Shown: positions 52,201-59,427 of the stretch, one piece after another
Numbering within the stretch: position 1 is the stretch's first letter
How the letters are laid out: the number at the start of each line of letters is the position of its first letter
Assembly: GCA_022648295.1 (NCBI GenBank)
Contig: JALCME010000015.1
Coordinates: forward strand, 1 to 64,000
Direction: 5' to 3'
DNA: 64,000 bases
Source of the DNA: Bacteroides sp.
Lineage (GTDB): Bacteria > Bacteroidota > Bacteroidia > Bacteroidales > Bacteroidaceae
Notes under the pieces: model-generated
Seen by the model: only the letters and a program-made list of their open reading frames with translations
Told to the model about the DNA's origin: nothing
The model's database searches: none
Translations under genes and position numbers: made by a program

Positions 52201-52621
52201 CATATTTCACGTATCCGGTGATATTCTTTTCCTGCTGTGGAGAATTGGTTTCCGCCACTTTCTTAAGAATGATGTTCGAACCCTCGGTCGTATAGACGAT
52301 ATTGGTTCCTTTAAATAATTCAGTAAGAGCCTCTTTTAGATTCTTACGGTTAACACGAATGGAGACCCTTTGTGAAGTTTCCACGTTTTTATCATAGACA
52401 AACAAATAATCCGTTTGCCTTTCAATTTCATTCAGTACGTTACTCAAGCTAACATTTTGCTTGTTAAGAGTAACCTGTGTGTTCTGGCTATTTACATTTG
52501 CTGCATTCAAGCAGAAACATAAAAAGAATAAAAAGAAAGAAGTTATTTTCATAACTCTTAAAATGTGTTTACCTGAACTCTTTTTATGCAAAAAAGCCCC
52601 GGATAAATAATTATTATTCAT
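49292..52621 (-). CDS. SusC-family TonB-dependent transducer with N-terminal STN domain
   Basis: 1109 residues. The N-terminal extension is often seen in this class; the signal core is MKITSFFLFFLCFCLNAANV from Met24 (ATG 52552, an alternative start). About 46-115 is an STN/secretin-TonB short domain (VTLNKQNVSLSNVLNEIERQ, DYLFVYDKNV, LFKGTNIVYTTEGSNIILKK). About 130-215 is a CarboxypepD_reg domain (ITGYVKYADGDPIIGASVAV). Then come the plug (SATLQGMAPGVTITSSTG, IRIRGVGTLNNNAPLVLIDG) and a barrel ending YTFGMNLEF. An STN domain marks transporters that signal to a FecR-type anti-sigma factor, and one is encoded just upstream. So this protein imports the glycan fragment and reports its presence. 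Confidence 0.95.
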   Translation of the reverse strand: MNNNYLSGAFLHKKSSGKHILRVMKITSFFLFFLCFCLNAANVNSQNTQVTLNKQNVSLSNVLNEIERQTDYLFVYDKNVETSQRVSIRVNRKNLKEALTELFKGTNIVYTTEGSNIILKKVAETNSPQQEKNITGYVKYADGDPIIGASVAVKGTTMGTITDIDGKFSLSIPANATTLIISYVGMKTKEVAIKAGASSYNIVLADDVKTLNEVVVVAYGTQKKVNLTGSISALNSDELVSKPSGQLSATLQGMAPGVTITSSTGQPGLNKGTIRIRGVGTLNNNAPLVLIDGVEGDIDDVDANDITSMSILKDAAASSIYGIRAANGVILITTRRGKENHSKITYSNYFGWQDAMGVAKYVGAQDFMKLMNRTYGTDIYSQSQINAYDDPNRDVNRYPDSYLLGDLMKTGSGFQQEHSVGFTGGGEKIKYALSANYFDQDGLIENMGFQRLSVRLNTDAEVTNNFHLSADISARLQKRTEPTTAWNLTNNLAVANPLNASRYTDGSWAIIRGSSNPLRIAEEGGDHAYKSDLFTGNFRGVYTPIKGLTITGSVGVKMEYMNNSIQDFALTYNTEYPSNGETVTFGRNQLTKQSNKYFQGNYQGLVNYKKSFGEHEFTILGGISYLREREDDLEAYRYGIPNGLDQINAGAESSQTNGGTAWQYGLMSYFGRLNYSYQGKYLFEANVRRDGSSRFSKDQRWGVFPSFSVGWRISEENFLKKYNIFDNLKIRASWGQLGNDQTIDSYGSLIYYPYQTQYSSYSYPFGGILNSAAGLEIYPNNNLTWETTEMTDFGFDATVLSGKLDVTFDYYIKKTDDILLRLPIPYSVGLSAPVQNAASVKNNGWEFAINYRDKIGKDFNYSVGFNIADVKNKVVDLKGTDRLTSDNNNVVTGLVVGKPINSFYGYQVLGMYQTPEDLNKYQKFSDNVTLGDLIYNKKVNGAFGFDDMSYLGSNIPRYTYGINLATSYKGFDFSTFLQGVGKVSINTVVMQRAPVNTDGNFKKIHFDSWTPENTDASFPRLSTGWQNYQSSSFWVKSGSYLRVKNIQLGYTLPKSLLSKTFISKCRLYVSGSNLFTFTGLPDDIDPEAPNESRYYPQVKTYTFGMNLEF

Positions 52622-52677
52622 ACTTTTACTTCGATTAAGGGTTTAATTGAAATTACATTTAGATTGAATTCTTTCCG

Positions 52678-52713
52678 GCCTGTCAATGCTGCAACATTGA
52701 TAGGCTTTTTTTA
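52678..52713 (+). terminator. Hairpin with T tract upstream of the STN-SusC gene
   Basis: GCCTGTCAATG (52678-52688) pairs with CATTGATAGGC (52695-52705; one G-T pair) and is followed on the plus strand by TTTTTTTAATTTT. No plus-strand gene ends here. On the minus strand it lies in the SusC leader, 57 bp before ATG 52621, preceded by an A run. It could stop antisense transcripts or shape the SusC leader. Confidence 0.55.
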
Positions 52714-52828
52714 ATTTTAGACTTAGCGGTTCTTCTCAATTTGTTTTTCATCATAGGCTTTTACTTTTTGTTAATAATATTGTTGAATATAAAGGCCAAC
52801 ATTAAGCTTTGTAAGTTAACATTCCTTC

Positions 52829-53776
52829 TTATCGTATATAAATCACGTTGTCACTCTCATCATTACGTCTATATTCAAAAGAAATATTTTTCTGCAACAC
52901 TCGCAATGCATGATCAATGCCCTCGTTAATCCTCAGCTTTCCACTCAAGACATGGGACAAGATATCAGGCTTATTCACAACAAAATGTACATCATAATAT
53001 TTTTCAAAATCCTTTATCAACTTAGCAACGGTCATATTCCTGAAGCACAATAATCCCTCTCTCCACCTCAAACGATCAGGGTCTTCAATACGGCTAATCT
53101 TAAAATCTGTTCCGGTAAAAATACTTTCCTGATTCGGATTCAAGAATACTCGATTAGCAGGGTTATATCGATCAGTGATCCTTACTCTCCCCGATAAAAG
53201 GGCGGTAGAAGTCTCACCCGAGTTAGGATAGGCCGTCACGTTAAAAACCGTGCCTAAAGCTTCCACATCGCACAACTCTGTTTCAACAATAAAAGGTTTT
53301 TTCTTATTATGGGCTACTTCAAAAAACGCTTCTCCCTTTAGCTTAATTCTTCGCTGCCCTTCTGCAAAAACAGCCGGATATGTAAGCTCAGAACAAGCAT
53401 TTACACAAACTTTTGTCCCATCCGGCAATACCAAGTCAACCCGTTGCCCTGAAGGAACTTTCACCGTATTCATTGCCAAGGACATTTTCTCTTCTTTCGC
53501 TGAATAATAAGAATGCATAGCAAACAACAAAGCTATCATCGCTGCAATCTTAAGACCTTCTCTTGCCCATCGCGGAAAGACCGTTTTTTGTCTCTTAAGA
53601 TTAGTAGCATAATCCTCAGCATGAAGCAACGTCATATTATACATATTACGTTCCTTTAAAAATTCTTGCTGATTAGCTTTTGATCCTTCTACCCAATCAA
53701 GAATTTCTTCTTCCTCTTCAAGAGTCGAATTTCTTGAGAAGAATCTATATAGTTTATTTTTATCCATAATTTGCAT
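52829..53776 (-). CDS. FecR-family anti-sigma factor
   Basis: 315 residues. The cytoplasmic N-terminal part (about 1-68, FSRNSTLEEEEEILDWVEGS) would hold the ECF sigma factor. One membrane segment is at about 73-90 (GLKIAAMIALLFAMHSYYS). Then the periplasmic FecR domain (about 100-200, VKVPSGQRVDLVLPDGTKVC, LKGEAFFEVAHNKKKPFIVE, ALGTVFNVTAYP) and a DUF4974-like C-terminal domain (about 240-315, FRNMTVAKLIKDFEKYYDV), which has an STN-like fold and would contact the SusC STN domain. Met4 is an alternative start. It lies between the sigma gene and SusC, the standard order. Confidence 0.93.
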   Translation of the reverse strand: MQIMDKNKLYRFFSRNSTLEEEEEILDWVEGSKANQQEFLKERNMYNMTLLHAEDYATNLKRQKTVFPRWAREGLKIAAMIALLFAMHSYYSAKEEKMSLAMNTVKVPSGQRVDLVLPDGTKVCVNACSELTYPAVFAEGQRRIKLKGEAFFEVAHNKKKPFIVETELCDVEALGTVFNVTAYPNSGETSTALLSGRVRITDRYNPANRVFLNPNQESIFTGTDFKISRIEDPDRLRWREGLLCFRNMTVAKLIKDFEKYYDVHFVVNKPDILSHVLSGKLRINEGIDHALRVLQKNISFEYRRNDESDNVIYIR

Positions 53777-53868
53777 TCTATAATAGATAGCACATCACGA
53801 AGGAAGTTTCCCGCGACGAAATAATTCATTTAACAATTAATAACAATTTATTTAATTAGAAGAAGAGA

Positions 53869-54441
53869 TCAAAGACCAAAAGAAAGCCAAATTAATAAGC
53901 CCGGCAAATAATCCTTCAGAGCTAATCTTAGAACTTTCAAAGCCTTACTAATATGAGATTCTACCGCTCTTTCACTCATATTTAATTGCAATGCAATTTC
54001 CCTATAGCTCTGATTCTCAAACCGGCTTTTAATAAAGACCTCTTTTGTCAGTTTAGGTAAAGCATTCAATGCTTCCCTTACAATGCGTTCAGCCTCAGAA
54101 GAAAAGAGTTCTTGAGGATCACAAGCTTCTAATGAGATTAAATTGGCCTGTAACACTCTGTCATGATGTAAACGAATATGATCTTCAGCCTTAGCATGAA
54201 TAGCCTGGGAACGCAAATAATTAAGACTTTTATTTTTAATCACGGTAAGAATATAAGCAGGAAGATTAGTTTCTTGAGCGATAGAAGCTCGGTTCTCCCA
54301 ATAGTATAAGAAGCTTTCCATTACAATATCCTCGGCAGCAGACATATCACACACATAACTCACGGCAAAGTGAATAAATCGTCTTTGATACTTTGAAAAC
54401 AAGGCATTAAACAACTGAATATCTGTACTTAGACTTTGCAT
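53869..54441 (-). CDS. ECF-type RNA polymerase sigma factor
   Basis: 190 residues. Region 2 has FNALFSKYQRRFIHFAVSYV, AAEDIVMESFLYYWENR and YILTVIKNKSLNYLRSQ. Region 4 has ALNALPKLTKEVFIKSRFEN and YREIALQLNMSERAVESHIS. These are the hallmarks of the Bacteroidetes SusC-linked ECF group. Held by the FecR protein until SusC binds glycan, it then transcribes the SusC operon. A TATATTTG box on the minus strand at 54472-54479 lies 31 bp upstream of its ATG, so basal expression may be by the main sigma factor. Confidence 0.94.
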   Translation of the reverse strand: MQSLSTDIQLFNALFSKYQRRFIHFAVSYVCDMSAAEDIVMESFLYYWENRASIAQETNLPAYILTVIKNKSLNYLRSQAIHAKAEDHIRLHHDRVLQANLISLEACDPQELFSSEAERIVREALNALPKLTKEVFIKSRFENQSYREIALQLNMSERAVESHISKALKVLRLALKDYLPGLLIWLSFGL

Positions 54442-54471
54442 TAATTTCCCATTAATATTTGGTTAACGCCA

Positions 54472-54479
54472 CAAATATA
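54472..54479 (-). promoter_or_regulatory. Candidate -7 element for the ECF sigma gene
   Basis: Minus-strand TATATTTG fits TAnnTTTG, 31 bp upstream of ATG 54441. I saw no TTTG at the right distance upstream, so only half of the promoter is supported. Confidence 0.45.
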
Positions 54480-54630
54480 CATGAATTACGACTTTATAAT
54501 CAGCTATTACACAAATCTTTTGCATTTCCCCCAAACAATAACAATTAAGAAACAGCAAAACAAAAGCCTGAACAAAAAGGACAAAATGTCCTTTAAAAGG
54601 CAAATATACTATCATAAAACCAACGAAACT

Positions 54631-54661
54631 GCATTTTAGCGAAAAATATTCGTTAAAATGC
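54631..54661. promoter_or_regulatory. 31-bp palindrome upstream of the MFS gene, possible operator
   Basis: GCATTTTAGCGAA (54631-54643) and TTCGTTAAAATGC (54649-54661) are inverted arms of 13 bases with one mismatch position, around a 5-base AAATA spacer. It lies between the divergent sigma and MFS genes, 86 bp before the MFS ATG. Size and symmetry suit a dimeric repressor such as a LacI or GntR type. No regulator of that type is encoded nearby. Confidence 0.55.
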
Positions 54662-54718
54662 AAACATCTGAAGAATTAAGTTTTTTGCAAAGTCTACGTA
54701 TCAAGCTGTTATTTTCCA

Positions 54719-54726
54719 TACCTTTG
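54719..54726 (+). promoter_or_regulatory. Candidate -7 element for the MFS transporter gene
   Basis: TACCTTTG fits TAnnTTTG and ends 20 bp before ATG 54747. A TTTG occurs at 54684-54687 but is 31 bp away, too far for the usual spacing. Confidence 0.45.
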
Positions 54727-54746
54727 CAGCAACAAAAAGGTATCAA

Positions 54747-55901
54747 ATGAAAAGTTCTTTTTCAACGGAGCAACGTAGAGTATATAATTTTTTGATGATT
54801 CTTGTTATTGCTTCAACAATTTGTTTGCAAGGATGGCGTACGCTTTTCAATAATTTTGCTGTAGATAATGCAGGTATTAATGGTTTTCAGATGGGAGTAA
54901 TCCAATCAGTACGCGAAATCCCGGGATTCTTGACGTTCTTAGTGATCTACTTACTGTTAATTTTCAAAGAGCATCGTTTATCTATCTATTCAGTAATATT
55001 AGCAGCCATAGGTGTTATATTTACCGGTTTCTTCGATTCCTTTTTAGGATGTATTCTTACCACTTTTATTTTCTCTACCGGTTTCCACTATTATGAAACA
55101 ACAAATAAATCACAAACCCTTCAGTATTTCAACGTACAACAGGCACCATTAGTATTCGGCAAACAACAAAGTTTGAAAGCCATCACCAATATATGTATCG
55201 GTGGTATTCTATTGCTCAGTGCTCATTTTATGACTTTAAAGTGGAATTTTGTAATAATTGGAGTTGTTGTCTTACTGCTTGTAATTCCTCTCCTCCGGTT
55301 CAAGCCGAATAAAGAAGAAGAAGGACGCCAGAACACTAAGATGATTTTAAAGAAGAAATATACCTTATTTTATATTCTAAATTTCTTAAGCGGTGCACGT
55401 AGACAAATCTTTGTAGTATTTGCCGTTTTCATGTTAGTAGAACAATATCATTTCAGCGTTATACAAGTCACTGTACTTTTCATTCTGAATAATATTATCA
55501 CCTATTTTACTGCTCCACTGATTGGTAAAGGCATCAATAGATTCGGTGAACGTACCATCCTTTCGTTAGAATACAGCTTTATGATCTTTGTATTTTTAGG
55601 ATACGGATTCATACAGAACGGGTGGATTATCGCACTACTCTATGTCATAGACAATCTATTTTTCAGTTGTTCGATCGCTATCAATACTTTCTTCCAAAAG
55701 GTTGGAGAGAAAGCAGATGTTGCATCTTCCATGGCTGTAGGATTTGCCATAAATCACATATCAGCTGTAGTTATCCCTGTTATAGGAGGCTACTTGTGGA
55801 TGTTGGATTATAGTATTCCCTATATCGTCGGTGCTGTGTTAGCAGGTGCTTCTCTCATCTTTGCACAGTTTATACCAAAAGCGATAAAGAAAGCGCAGTA
55901 A
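54747..55901 (+). CDS. MFS transporter, probably for sugar or amino sugar
   Basis: 384 residues, almost entirely membrane helices (11-12 predicted). The MFS-like loop after helix 2-3 is degenerate (IFKEHRLSIYS), but the second half has IGKGINRFGERTILSLEYSF, the loop between helices 8 and 9. The central basic linker FKPNKEEEGRQNTKMILKKK splits two halves. The gene is divergent from the ECF/FecR/SusC operon and ends without a clear terminator. Its position suggests uptake of a monosaccharide released by the glycan locus across the inner membrane; the substrate is not evident from sequence. Confidence 0.85.
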   Translation: MKSSFSTEQRRVYNFLMILVIASTICLQGWRTLFNNFAVDNAGINGFQMGVIQSVREIPGFLTFLVIYLLLIFKEHRLSIYSVILAAIGVIFTGFFDSFLGCILTTFIFSTGFHYYETTNKSQTLQYFNVQQAPLVFGKQQSLKAITNICIGGILLLSAHFMTLKWNFVIIGVVVLLLVIPLLRFKPNKEEEGRQNTKMILKKKYTLFYILNFLSGARRQIFVVFAVFMLVEQYHFSVIQVTVLFILNNIITYFTAPLIGKGINRFGERTILSLEYSFMIFVFLGYGFIQNGWIIALLYVIDNLFFSCSIAINTFFQKVGEKADVASSMAVGFAINHISAVVIPVIGGYLWMLDYSIPYIVGAVLAGASLIFAQFIPKAIKKAQ

Positions 55902-56011
55902 AGTCCATTAATAACAATCATTACTACAACCATTAAAAGAAAGAATATCACAACTATTTTTTTATTGGTCGTTGCATTTATTCTATATAAACAGAATATT
56001 CTTAATTCTTA

Positions 56012-56037
56012 CTTTCAGTATACTCTTTCAGTATACT
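56012..56037. repeat. 13-bp tandem duplication at the end of a small gene
   Basis: CTTTCAGTATACT occurs twice head to tail (56012-56024 and 56025-56037). Removing one copy would change the small protein's ending from KYTERVY-stop to KYTESKN-stop. Confidence 0.85.
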
Positions 56038-56212
56038 TGTTAAAGCTATATTTCTTGCGAAGTTCAGTTTGCTCTTCCAAAGAGAGAGAAGTAAAATAAG
56101 CCTTCCACCCCGGACAGAAGTTAATGTGCCAACGCCAAAACCTTCCAATAAATGACTTGGAATTTTTATCAAATTTTGCCCGCATAGAGCATTCACTACA
56201 CTTTGATTCCAT
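56015..56212 (-). CDS. Small Cys-containing conserved-looking protein
   Basis: 65 residues: MESKCSECSMRAKFDKNSK, then SFIGRFWRWHINFCPGWKAY, then FTSLSLEEQTELRKKYSF. The pattern Cys-x2-Cys ... Trp-Arg-Trp-His ... Cys-Pro-Gly-Trp-Lys looks like a small metal- or nucleic-acid-binding protein, and I have a sense of similar short proteins in other Bacteroidales. I cannot name a family. Biased, structured sequence and a sensible charge pattern make it a real gene despite its size. Its last codons have been altered by the 13-bp tandem duplication. The overlapping frame at 56002-56196 is a shadow. Confidence 0.65.
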   Translation of the reverse strand: MESKCSECSMRAKFDKNSKSFIGRFWRWHINFCPGWKAYFTSLSLEEQTELRKKYSFNKYTERVY

Positions 56213-56520
56213 AGAAACTACAAATTAATATTTAACATAAATTCTATATAAGCAGATAAATAGAAATGAAGGACACATTTATTTGAGAACCTTTGTCTCA
56301 TGATACTTAGCAGATTATCAAGGCCAAAGATAAGACAAAAAGCTCCTTATGCTTCGTCCTTCTTCCATGCATAGAACCATCACCTCAAGCAGAAAGTGAA
56401 GCACTGCATACACATAGTTAAGCTTGATTTTATGCTCATCTACAAATATAAGGCTTTTAATACTCATTAACAATATAACCTTGTTACAATACCTTCAGTA
56501 ACATAAGTTCGATATAAAAA
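56213..56520. other. AT-rich intergenic region between the small gene and the fructan sensor
   Basis: No gene seen. It should contain the 3' end of the sensor transcript and the promoter of the small gene, but I found neither a strong hairpin nor a full TTTG/TAnnTTTG promoter. TGAG...CTCA around 56283-56300 is only a weak inverted pair. Confidence 0.45.
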
Positions 56521-59286
56521 TTACTCCTTATCCTTGGTAGGAAGTTTGCCAAAGAACTCTTTATAACACTTAGTGAAGTATGATTGCGAAGTAAAACCTA
56601 CCTCGTAAGCTACCTGAACAACAGTTATTCCAGGCATATGCAGTAATGTCTCTGCCTTTTTCATGCGACCTTCTCGAATCAAATTACTTGGAGTTGTTCC
56701 AAGCAATGCTTTTACTTTACGGTAAAGTTGTACACGACTCATTGTCAATTGCTCTCCTAACCAATCGATAGATAAGTTTGAATCACACAGATGTTCCTCA
56801 AGTAACTTTTTAAATTTTCGTACGAAAACCTCATCCAAATCTTTTATATCATTTGTTTGAACTTTTAAAGAAAGAGTATTTGGTTTGAAACACTTGCGAT
56901 TTTCTATTAAATTGCGCACTCTGGATAGTAATAGTTCAGCAGTGAAAGGTTTTGATATATATGCATCAGCCCCAGATTCATACCCCATCACACGCTGTTC
57001 GTCTAGTGAACATGCTGTAAGTAAGAGTACCGGAATATGACTTGTATAAAGATTATCTTTCACACGACGACAAAAATCTAAGCCATCCATTACAGGCATC
57101 ATTACGTCGCAAATAATAACATCAGGGATAAATTTCTGGGCTGCTTCCAATCCCAACTGACCATCCTGTGAACGAATAACTTTATATTTATCACCCAACA
57201 AATAATTCAGATATTCTCGAATATCTGAATTATCATCAATCACGAGTACCATTTCTTTGGAACCTTCATCTAGTGGAGCAACTTCTGAATCATTATCATT
57301 ATTGCGTATTTCCAGTTCCAATTCATTGATAAGTGAAGCGTCAGCATCAGATACCGCTACAGTTTCAAGATGAATATTTGTTTGCAATGTATTAGCGCTT
57401 AGATTCATTGGTAATGAAACTATAAATGAAGTACCGTGTTGCAGTTCACTCTCAACTTGAATATTTCCTCCATGTAGTTCAATAAATGCTTTTGCAAGAT
57501 TAAGCCCTATACCCGAACCTGTATCATGAGAGTCGACTTTATAAAAACGATCGAATATATTATGAATCTGAGCAGCGGACATCCCTACACCTGTATCACA
57601 CACTTTCAATTGCACTTGTGCCATATCATTTACATTTACTACATCAAGTGCTACATTTATACTTCCACCGCTTGGGGTAAACTTAAACGCATTATATACT
57701 AAATTATAGAATACTCGTTCAACCTTTTCTTCGTCCAAATTCATAGTCAAAGAACTATCTGAATTAATAGAAAGTTGAAATGAAATATGCTTTTCCTCGG
57801 CAAGTGCATAGAATGCCTGACTCCATCCTTGAAGCAAATCGGCAAGATTGTGTTTTGTCAATGAAAGAGACATCTTACCATTCTCATACTTACGAAAATC
57901 AATAATTTGATTTACAAGTCGCATAAGTATACCTACATTCTTCTGAATAATATCATATAGACGAAGTTGTGCACCATCCCAATGTGAATATTCTTTTAAT
58001 TGTGACAAAGGACCAGTTATTAGAGTAAGAGGGGTACGAAAATCATGCGATATATTTGTAAAGAAAACCAACTTAGCCTGAGTAGCCTCTTCGAGTTGCT
58101 GCGTTAGTTCCAGTAATCTATCGCGCTGTTCACGCATTTCATTTTTTTGACTGCTAATCAACTTATTCTGGCGTAAGAGTTGCTCATTAAACTTGTTTCT
58201 AAGCCAATATGCACGATATAGTACAAAGACAAGAATAGATAGCAGAAAAACGATAAACGCTACACCTGCCAAGTATAGTTTACCCCGCGCCACTTGATCA
58301 AAATATTTATCTGCCTGTCTATGCAAACGACCAATCTTCTTGTTTTGATCCATCACTAAGTTCTGCTGCAAACGAGAGCTACGTGCATTATATTGATCTA
58401 TGACATAAGATGAAAGCTCTGTTTCACGTTTAAATGGCTTATGCTGAAGAATGTCCATTGCCACCTGTATGATTCGGTCACCTCCCGACGGATAGACAAA
58501 TGTTGCTGTTTGCTGATGATTTAATACCCGGTCTAATCCCATATCAGAGAAAGGCATACCATCAATACCGACAGTGAGAACTTGTTTTTCTAACCCATAT
58601 AATTTCAGTGCTTCATATGTTGGGCGAAGTCCCAAATCTATTTCAGCAAAAACAGCCTGCATAGGAACTCTATTATTCACAAGTGAATCCACAATATGCT
58701 GAGTATGTTGATCTGTATAGCCTACAAGTACAGAATAAACTCTAATATCTGGATACTTCTTTATTGCCTTTAAAAAGCCTTCGTGACGTTCACGAAAAGG
58801 AGCTGAATTCTGATTATATAGTAACTCTACCACATTACCATGTCCTTCCAACTTACCAGCTAAATAAGTTGCAGCCAATTCACCAATATGCCGATTATTG
58901 GCTCCAACAAAAGCAGTATAACAGTCAGCTTCTATTCTACGATCGAATAACAGTACGGGTATACCTGCATCATAAGCTTTTTTGATAATTGGTACAAGTG
59001 CGTGTAGTGTGTTTGGCGAAATAATAAGCATATCAACTTTCTGATCAATGAAATGCTGTATATCACTTATCTGAACAGAATCATTATCCTTTGCATTGCG
59101 GAATTCCAACTTCACACCATCATAGAATGTCGACTCTACCAGCATCTCTTCATTTTGCATTGAACGCCATTCACCACCTGCACACTGCGAAATTCCTATA
59201 CGAAAAGTGAGCTTATCATCTCGACAAGATGATAGTAACATCACTCCACATAGGAGCATAGTCAAAAAACAAAGCTTATTTTTCAT
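56521..59286 (-). CDS. Hybrid two-component system sensor/regulator of a fructan locus
   Basis: 921 residues, sensor and transcription factor in one chain. A signal ends LLSSC, which may be a lipobox. A periplasmic LacI/RbsB-like sugar-binding domain spans about 27-310 (RIGISQCAGGEWRSMQNEEM, DMLIISPNTLHALVPIIKKA, IPVLLFDRRIE, VGIDGMPFSD). TM is about 337-358, then a coiled coil (about 364-405) and HisKA with His414 (FFTNISHDFRTPLTLITGPL). The ATPase domain has NLVYNAFKFTPSGGS, CDTGVGM and GSGIGLNLAKAF; the receiver has Asp727 (IICDVMMPVMDG); and an AraC helix-turn-helix ends it (about 820-921). I recall that the B. thetaiotaomicron fructan sensor BT1754 has this same periplasmic-binding-protein architecture and binds fructose. 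Neighbouring fructokinase and GH32 genes support the same role. Confidence 0.93.
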   Translation of the reverse strand: MKNKLCFLTMLLCGVMLLSSCRDDKLTFRIGISQCAGGEWRSMQNEEMLVESTFYDGVKLEFRNAKDNDSVQISDIQHFIDQKVDMLIISPNTLHALVPIIKKAYDAGIPVLLFDRRIEADCYTAFVGANNRHIGELAATYLAGKLEGHGNVVELLYNQNSAPFRERHEGFLKAIKKYPDIRVYSVLVGYTDQHTQHIVDSLVNNRVPMQAVFAEIDLGLRPTYEALKLYGLEKQVLTVGIDGMPFSDMGLDRVLNHQQTATFVYPSGGDRIIQVAMDILQHKPFKRETELSSYVIDQYNARSSRLQQNLVMDQNKKIGRLHRQADKYFDQVARGKLYLAGVAFIVFLLSILVFVLYRAYWLRNKFNEQLLRQNKLISSQKNEMREQRDRLLELTQQLEEATQAKLVFFTNISHDFRTPLTLITGPLSQLKEYSHWDGAQLRLYDIIQKNVGILMRLVNQIIDFRKYENGKMSLSLTKHNLADLLQGWSQAFYALAEEKHISFQLSINSDSSLTMNLDEEKVERVFYNLVYNAFKFTPSGGSINVALDVVNVNDMAQVQLKVCDTGVGMSAAQIHNIFDRFYKVDSHDTGSGIGLNLAKAFIELHGGNIQVESELQHGTSFIVSLPMNLSANTLQTNIHLETVAVSDADASLINELELEIRNNDNDSEVAPLDEGSKEMVLVIDDNSDIREYLNYLLGDKYKVIRSQDGQLGLEAAQKFIPDVIICDVMMPVMDGLDFCRRVKDNLYTSHIPVLLLTACSLDEQRVMGYESGADAYISKPFTAELLLSRVRNLIENRKCFKPNTLSLKVQTNDIKDLDEVFVRKFKKLLEEHLCDSNLSIDWLGEQLTMSRVQLYRKVKALLGTTPSNLIREGRMKKAETLLHMPGITVVQVAYEVGFTSQSYFTKCYKEFFGKLPTKDKE

Positions 59287-59332
59287 ATTGCGGTAAAGAT
59301 AATATTATATTTGGAAAAAAGTTATAATCCAT

Positions 59333-59370
59333 AAAAAGAAAGGAAAGCATGACACGCACACTTTCCTTTC
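59333..59370 (-). terminator. Terminator of the fructan enzyme operon
   Basis: The perfect 10-bp stem GAAAGGAAAG/CTTTCCTTTC (59338-59347 with 59361-59370) is followed on the minus strand by TTTTTATGG. It lies between the fructokinase stop (59428) and the sensor start (59286), so the sensor is a separate transcript. Confidence 0.8.
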
Positions 59371-59427
59371 CGTCATCCTATTCTTTTCTTTAAAATCTTT
59401 CTAATACCGAATATCTATAACATCAAC

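Noticed and set aside
56002-56196. Alternative frame for the small gene at 56 kb
   Set aside because: The frame at 56015-56212 has the patterned Cys/Trp sequence. The other frame is a hydrophobic shadow.
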